A stretch of DNA of 64,000 bases from Ramazzottius varieornatus. Its lineage: Eukaryota; Tardigrada; Eutardigrada; Parachela; Ramazzottiidae. The translations under genes were made by a program, and so were the position numbers. Below are positions 58,901 to 64,000 of this stretch, one piece after another. Location of the stretch: NCBI GenBank assembly GCA_001949185.1, contig BDGG01000001.1, forward strand, positions 5,661,478 through 5,725,477. The letters are read 5' to 3'. How positions within the stretch are numbered: the first letter of the stretch is position 1; each line of letters opens with the position of its first letter. The notes under the pieces were generated by a model that was not told the DNA's origin, ran no database searches, and saw only the letters and a list, made by a program, of their open reading frames with translations.

Positions 58901-59537
58901 CAATTTCACCTAAACGTTGTTCCGAAGAACCTCGAAGTAGAAGAACTCTTCCCCCTAAGGGCTTCGCACTCTTAAAGCACCTTCTCCTAAAAATATGTCC
59001 ATATTCTCTAACGACTTGCGCCTCGAAGAACCACCGCCTCGAAGAGCTTCGGCTTCTAACAAACACGAGCCCTGAAAGCTTCGCTTTCAATGAACTATAC
59101 CCCCTAAAACCGGTTTTTGTCGTCTCGTGTCGACACGGCGACTGTCGACGCTTGACATATGCAGACAACTGACAGTACTTATTCAAAAGCCGGAACCTGC
59201 CCCGTTAATCCATCGATTGCTCTGCAGTACATGCAGTTCCAAATCGCAGTACAAAGAGTTCAGTTCGAACCACGCATGCAGCACCAAACACACTTTAGGA
59301 ATTTCTCGAACGGCTTTCCGTTTGTTTGTCTGATTGAATTCTGTTTCTCTTCGGAACATTGCAAAAAATTTTTAACGTTTTCTTTGCAACTTTTGAAATT
59401 GTTTTCAGTCTGAATTCGGCTTACCACAGAAGTGACGATTTTTACTATGGCAAACAAAAGCATCCACGACATCATGGTGGCACTGGAGGAGACTGGCTTT
59501 GTTTCTCTAGCAAGTAACAGTCCTACCGTGTTGACAG
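58901..59537. other. Stretch without a clear gene
   Basis: Contains repeated CTTCG/TCGAAGA phrases (58925-59110) but no supportable coding region; upstream exon(s) of the FLYWCH gene could lie here. Confidence 0.4.
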
Positions 59538-59840
59538 TCATCCAGAGGAGCGAATATTACAATGTATGGAAGTCACACCTACACCAAGAACAGAAACTTG
59601 CCGCGCGAGCGGTCTTATTGGAACTGTAAAAAAAAGGACAGTTATGGCTGCAAGAGAACGATTACACTGGATTCTTCTAATAATGTACTCTCAACCGCTG
59701 AGCACAACCACGTAGCCAACGTGAACGAAACCAAGGCGAAACAACTCAAAGCAAACTTACGTGAACGGGCAAGAAAAAGCTTGACGAAACCTCGGCGACT
59801 GCTCAGCGATCTTCCCAAGTTAGGGGGAGAAGTATGTTAG
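59538..59840 (+). CDS. FLYWCH-type zinc finger protein, partial
   Basis: From the acceptor TTGACAG (ending 59537) to TAG at 59838. The frame encodes SSRGANITMYGSHTYTKNR, then RSYWNCKKKDSYGC, then VLSTAEHNHVANVNETKAK. This matches the FLYWCH order (YWxC, C, HxH) found in chromatin proteins and in some MULE-type transposons. About 40 basic residues follow. No upstream exon is assigned. A poly(A) signal AATAAA at 60164-60169 lies 320 bases downstream. Host transcription-factor exon and transposon remnant are both possible. Confidence 0.62.
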   Translation, partial: SSRGANITMYGSHTYTKNRNLPRERSYWNCKKKDSYGCKRTITLDSSNNVLSTAEHNHVANVNETKAKQLKANLRERARKSLTKPRRLLSDLPKLGGEVC

Positions 59841-60807
59841 AGGAAAACCTTATTAGAGTTGCAGGTACGGGGCCCGAGATCAGAGCTTGCGCAGACCAGG
59901 GGGTAGTTTCGATCGGAAGCGAATTGATCGGAATTGATTTACCCCGAAATTGTCATCGAAGTGCTCAGGTTTTTGGAAATGGTTCGACAGAAGAGGTTCC
60001 CATTTCGCCCGACTTTTCTGCTGGAGGTCGCCAGCTTCTTATTGGCTGTAACACTGATTACTTTTTGACGTCAGATTTTTCTCGAGTGAACTCTACGCAA
60101 GCTATCAAATGTGACGATCGTGCTGTGACGTATTAAATTCATTGCAGAGGTCTATGTAATTATAATAAAAGAAGATGCTTATCATTCAAGAACATTAACC
60201 ACAATGCAATTATTGCTATAAAGATAATAATTTTCCGTCTTGGGATATCCACGTATTTTTGCTTCTTGCAATAGCGTCTTTAGAACTAATGGGGGATGAA
60301 GACTCGTTCGTAGATGCATCACTCTCATTACATCGGCTGGCGTTCACGTTTGATGATGGGTCTTACAACTGCAAGCCGGAGCTGCTCGAACTTACCTCTG
60401 TCTCTGATCACCCATCATATATGATAACTATTTGCTTCGGTTTGCCGAAGCGGACAGGTACGCCGTACACGTTAGAATGCGTGGATGAGAAATCATCCCG
60501 ATAGCGCTATCGATCGAAAGTCAGGTGGATTCGTCGATGCGATACCCTTCCGGCAACGTGATTTTGACGCGACGCTCATCATGTACCTTATAGTCTTCTC
60601 TCTGTGGTTGCTCTTTTGTAGCGAGGAAACCCGTGCCGGAAAAAGGAGCACCAGTAACATACAGAGCTAACAGCATCCGAAACATCCGTTCGCCCATCAT
60701 GCCAACTCTTTTTTCTGTAGCATTACGACCTTGTAGATACATGAACCGGGACTGACGGGCAGTAGTCTTTTTGACGGTTTCTTTCTGTATTTCCGCAAGC
60801 TTTCGCG
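59841..60807. other. Intergenic stretch
   Basis: Contains AATAAA at 60164 and no recognised gene; the end should hold the promoter of RING gene 3. Confidence 0.45.
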
Positions 60808-62371
60808 ATGACTCCCTGTCAGCGAAGTGACATGATCACATTGTTGCGATGGCTTGTCTGCTTTTTCATCTACACCGTCGTTGCCCCATTCCAGACGGCT
60901 CATATGGATGTGGTACGAAGCTCACTCTGTGCTTGCTCCATGATTATATTTGTCTTTCCTTGTAACACTGCACTTTCAGGTGATACCGGGATTCGCACCC
61001 GCCAATCAAGGACCGAGGAATCATTCCCTAGAAGCTATCGCAATTTCCTACGGCCAGCACTTCCCCGATGACGGTCTAGTTGTATCATTGATCGGGTCCC
61101 GTCCGGATGCCAACGAAGGTTGCGCGCCATCACTTACCAAATTCAATCATGATCAGTCTTTCAGCTTCATAGCCGACAATGCCAGTCTTCAAACGCTTTT
61201 GCCCGTTTTCACCGAGCCTTTCGCGTTACTTCTCCACAGATCCAAATGCCATCTTCGAGATACAGTAAGTCATGCTCAGTCCTGGTCGGCGAGATAGATA
61301 ATGCGTTCTTCCTATCAATAGTAACCACCATGATTAATCATCAAGGACTCTTGCTTCTTCGTAGATTCGTGCGGCGAACAATGCGGGGTACTCCGCCGTC
61401 ATTGTCTACGACCACGCCTACGTGGATCTGGCCGCTATCGCAATTTTTGACGGTCTATTTACCAACGTCAGTCTCGCCACCTTTTTTCTGAGCTTCGTTG
61501 ACGGTCGCATGCTGTGGCGCAGATGTCAATACCTATCTGGCTGTTACGTCGTAATTAACCCCAGTAGCGGCAACATCAACATCAGCTTGTTGTCACCGTC
61601 CTACGTTAACGGACGCGAGGGTATTCCCCTCAACACCAGCAGTTCCGACATTGCTAATGTCCTGCTGGGTTTTATCCCGGCAGTCAGCTACGTCTGCATC
61701 GTGCTTTCCGTCCTTCTCATCGTGATTGCCCGGGTGAGCCCGAAAAACCATAATTGCATTCAATTAACCATCCGTTGTTGATCGACTTTGGACTTTGGAG
61801 GCCCCGCCTTCACTTTGGAGGCTCCCACATGTCACCCTCTAACATAATTGATCGATCGATAATTTCGATGACGAATTATTCACCGGCTTGTTTCACAGCG
61901 GTTCTTTCACTGTTCGCTCTTCGTTGTCTACAAAATTGTTATGGACCACCATCCGACCAAGGTGGCTCCTGGCTGTGCAGGAAGCAATGTTGAACGTTCG
62001 GAAGACGGAAGTCCGACTCGCTGTTCAATTTGCCTGGATGACATCAAGTCAACTGACCGCATACACTCCATCCTACCTTGCCGTCACGGTAGACAGCGCC
62101 ACCTCATATACTCTATCTCAATCCTTTTACCGTTGACACTCTGGTCCAGAGATGTGTTTTCCTGCTTTTAGTATTCCATCAAGTGTGCATTGAACTCTGG
62201 TTGCGGAAAGGCAAGCTTGTTTGTCCTCTGTGTCGTCGGAAGATAACCTTGGGTCGGATTCTTACCCACGTCTTCCACGATGGGAACCCAAAAGGTCCTC
62301 CGATCTACATCATTCCTTCTTGCCGATCAATACGTCCTCCTCCCAACTCTGTCCATCCCTTACCTACGTAA
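60808..62371 (+). CDS. PA-TM-RING E3 ubiquitin ligase 3, diverged
   Basis: Exons 60808-60912, 60980-61264, 61365-61733, 61899-62088 and 62172-62371 give 382 residues (374 if the second in-frame ATG at 60832 starts). The phases (0,0,0,1) are identical to the two tandem RING genes at 8-13 kb. Order: signal peptide (LLRWLVCFFIYTVVAPFQ), a luminal region that keeps only traces of the PA pattern (IRAANNAGYSAVIVYDHA), a TM helix (VSYVCIVLSVLLIVIA), and RING-H2 from C295 (CSICLDDIKSTDR, LPCRHVFHQVCIELWL, CPLCRRKI). The linker between TM and RING is shorter and less basic than in gene 1. Probably a diverged paralogue with its own ligand or substrate. It ends about 280 bases from the convergent SLC6 gene. 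Confidence 0.88.
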
Positions 62372-62648
62372 CATTGTTAACATTGTGACTTAGACAGCTC
62401 TTGTCTGCCACTTTGCAGGTTAAACAGTATTATCGACAAAGCGATTATTTTTATCTGATATTGTATCGTTCTGTCAGTTCTTCGATCTAGAGTCGTGATA
62501 AACTTAACTGTCATGACTTATCCATAGAGTGCAACATGACTATTAGTTAATTGGATTCTGTGTCTGACTAGTCTAAAAATGTCGGAAACTCACGCAAATG
62601 CGAAACAATCATCCAAATTCAAAATGCACATGACATCTCGCTTAAGTT

Positions 62649-63770
62649 TTAGACGTGCGTTTCCCGAAAATCAATGTTAAGTGGTCCCTGCGCTCTCGAA
62701 ATTACTGTTAGTGCCGGTACCAGTTCGCTCTCATTCGGCATTCTTCTGCCGGTGATACTGGACACCGGCGGTATCCTTCTAGGACTGGCTAGAGCTGAGC
62801 CAGGTGACTCCAGTACCTCTTTCGCCCCTCTTCGAATGTCCGCCGAAGAACTGACTAAATAAGCCCGTAGGACTGCCATGAAAGACTGCTGGGTGTCCTC
62901 TACTTCGGTGAGCACGTGGTAGAGCGCGTAAGCCGGTATGAGTAGGACAGGGAGCACGGCGAGCAGCCATCCCACCGCCTGTGTCCAGTGGGGGAAGACC
63001 ATCCCGTTGTAGTCGAGTGGCTGATGGGTCGCCCAGCTGGCCAACACGAGAAACTACCCCAAAAGATAAAAAGATCACATTATTCGACATTTGGAACCTC
63101 GGTAAACCAATTCGATCAGGTCGCTTGTCCCATGTAGCGCACCCTTTCAGCTAACGTGACTGAAAGTGTGCGCCACTTTGGAAAGCCATATGGTTGAGTT
63201 TCATGGAACAGCTAGACATCTGTTGTTCGTCAGGTGTTTTCGGGGAATTTACCAGGGTGGACAGTGGAACTAGTGTGTACCACAGAATTCTGTAGAAGTA
63301 GCTGATATTGCGTCCGATCATTTCTGTGATGTTCCGGGCAAAGCGTGGGGCGCCGTAGATCAGAATGACGGTCATCTCGAGAAAGGCGAACAGGATTAAC
63401 GGCCAGCTGGCGACGAAGTAGTCGAAGAGCCGCACCCAATACAAGCCCGCCTACGTACGGAGAACAATTAGCTGTGACGGCAATGGCAGAGCATACTCCT
63501 CTGGATATGATTTTTTTCAAGACTCGAGCGGTTCATCCCACCGATGTACCTTCGTAGTAAAGAGCAAGCCGATTAGGAAAGCGCAGGAGCAGACTATCAG
63601 AATGATCCACCTTTTGCTGTTGCGTACTCCCGGCCAGAGGTCAGTTATTCCAGTTACCACTAAAAGCTCAGAATGCACCATCTTTTTCCCTCTTTCGAAT
63701 GGGCTGGCAGGGACAGTATTTTACCTGTTTCGATAATGGCAAACTGAGTATCGAGACCGAAGCAAAGGAG
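62649..63770 (-). CDS. SLC6 sodium-dependent neurotransmitter transporter, 3' exons
   Basis: Minus-strand exons 63770-63725, 63659-63550, 63450-63253 and 63053-62649 join in frame. They cover the end of an SLC6 (NSS) transporter: CFGLDTQFAIIETVVTGITD (TM8, sodium-site region), WIILIVCSCAFLIGLLFTT (TM9), YWVRLFDYFVASWPLILFAF (TM10), RNITEMIGRNISYFYRILWY leading into TM11, and MVFPHWTQAVGWLLAVLPVL (TM12), then a cytoplasmic tail of about 80 residues. The family cotransports Na+ and Cl- with monoamines, GABA, glycine or amino acids. The substrate-binding TM1 and TM6 lie outside the window, so the substrate cannot be named. Stop TAA at 62649-62651. One hairpin repeat lies in the last intron. Confidence 0.93.
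63134..63178. repeat. Single hairpin repeat in SLC6 intron
   Basis: GTAGCGCACCCTTTCAG stem paired with CTGAAAGTGTGCGCCAC; a member of the dispersed hairpin family, located between the last two SLC6 exons. Confidence 0.8.
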
Positions 63771-64000
63771 CTGCAAGGGAAAGGATCCATAAAATAAGGT
63801 ACACGTATAACGAGAAATTATAGGCCAGGCGGAAAAAACGGCAAATTGAAATTCAAACGTAGGAAAGTGGCGAAAGATGTAATGCTGTAAATCAGTCGCG
63901 TACGTACGTTATTCCCTACAGCCGCAGTGAAAAAGACTGGTCGATAATTTTTAGTGGCCCATAATTTCTCATCCTACGTGTATATAATTTGTAGGCTCGA
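63771..64000. other. SLC6 intron running off the window
   Basis: No further SLC6 exon recognised before the window edge. Confidence 0.5.

Noticed and set aside
1743-63178. CRISPR-like array reading of the hairpin repeats
   Set aside because: Copies are dispersed or at most paired, spacers are not regular, and the genes are spliced animal genes.

Overview
The window is animal nuclear DNA. Genes are split by many short GT-AG introns (mostly 70-500 bp), the families are metazoan (SLC6 transporter, receptor guanylyl cyclases, Ly6/uPAR, PA-TM-RING ligases, cholinesterase-like esterase), and DNA transposons, MITEs and LINE pieces fill the space between them. A small invertebrate, perhaps an ecdysozoan such as a tardigrade, would fit, but that is inference: nothing here fixes the species. 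A 50-base run of N at 24055-24104 marks an assembly gap.

Layout. 76-4367 (+): 3' part of pyruvate carboxylase, eight exons. 4813-5733 (-): unrecognised ORF with an RS-rich tail. 5872-7375 (-): decayed transposon copy. 8258-10408 and 11427-13324 (+): two PA-TM-RING E3 ligases; a third paralogue with the same intron pattern is at 60808-62371. 14601-17113 (+): carboxylesterase/cholinesterase-like gene carrying a MITE and probably decaying. 20759-25102 (-): receptor-guanylyl-cyclase-type ligand-binding domain with one membrane segment and a 29-residue tail, no kinase-homology or cyclase domain. 25959-29486 (-): complete pogo-like transposon with an intact five-exon transposase. 30290-31565 (+) and 49065-50945 (-): LINE fragments with a restriction-like endonuclease end. 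31791-32228 (+): two-exon tail of an unknown gene. 33862-34693 (+): Ly6/uPAR-type GPI protein. 36366-37655 (+): intact mariner. 39355-41204 and 56469-58404: two nearly identical copies of a 1.85-1.94 kb element. 41230-42907 (-): hAT and Helitron-like remnants. 47644-48111 (+): intronless, free-standing eag/erg-type PAS domain. 51059-53354 (+): transposon related to the one at 5.9-7.4 kb. 54269-55950 (+): membrane guanylyl cyclase with almost no ectodomain and no kinase-homology domain. 59538-59840 (+): FLYWCH zinc finger. 62649-63770 (-): 3' end of an SLC6 neurotransmitter transporter.

The most striking biology is the pair of incomplete receptor guanylyl cyclases. One gene keeps the sensor and membrane anchor and ends just inside the membrane; the other, about 29 kb away on the opposite strand, keeps a signal peptide, membrane anchor, signalling helix and cyclase domain but has lost the sensor. 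The cyclase domain keeps both metal-binding Asp but lacks the Asn/Arg transition-state pair, as in soluble-cyclase alpha subunits, so it should need a partner. That the two proteins work together is a hypothesis.

The repeat landscape is also informative. A hairpin repeat of about 47 bp recurs at least nine times, mostly in introns. Several TA-flanked MITE families with near-perfect inverted repeats are present. One MITE family shares its terminal bases with the intact pogo-like element.
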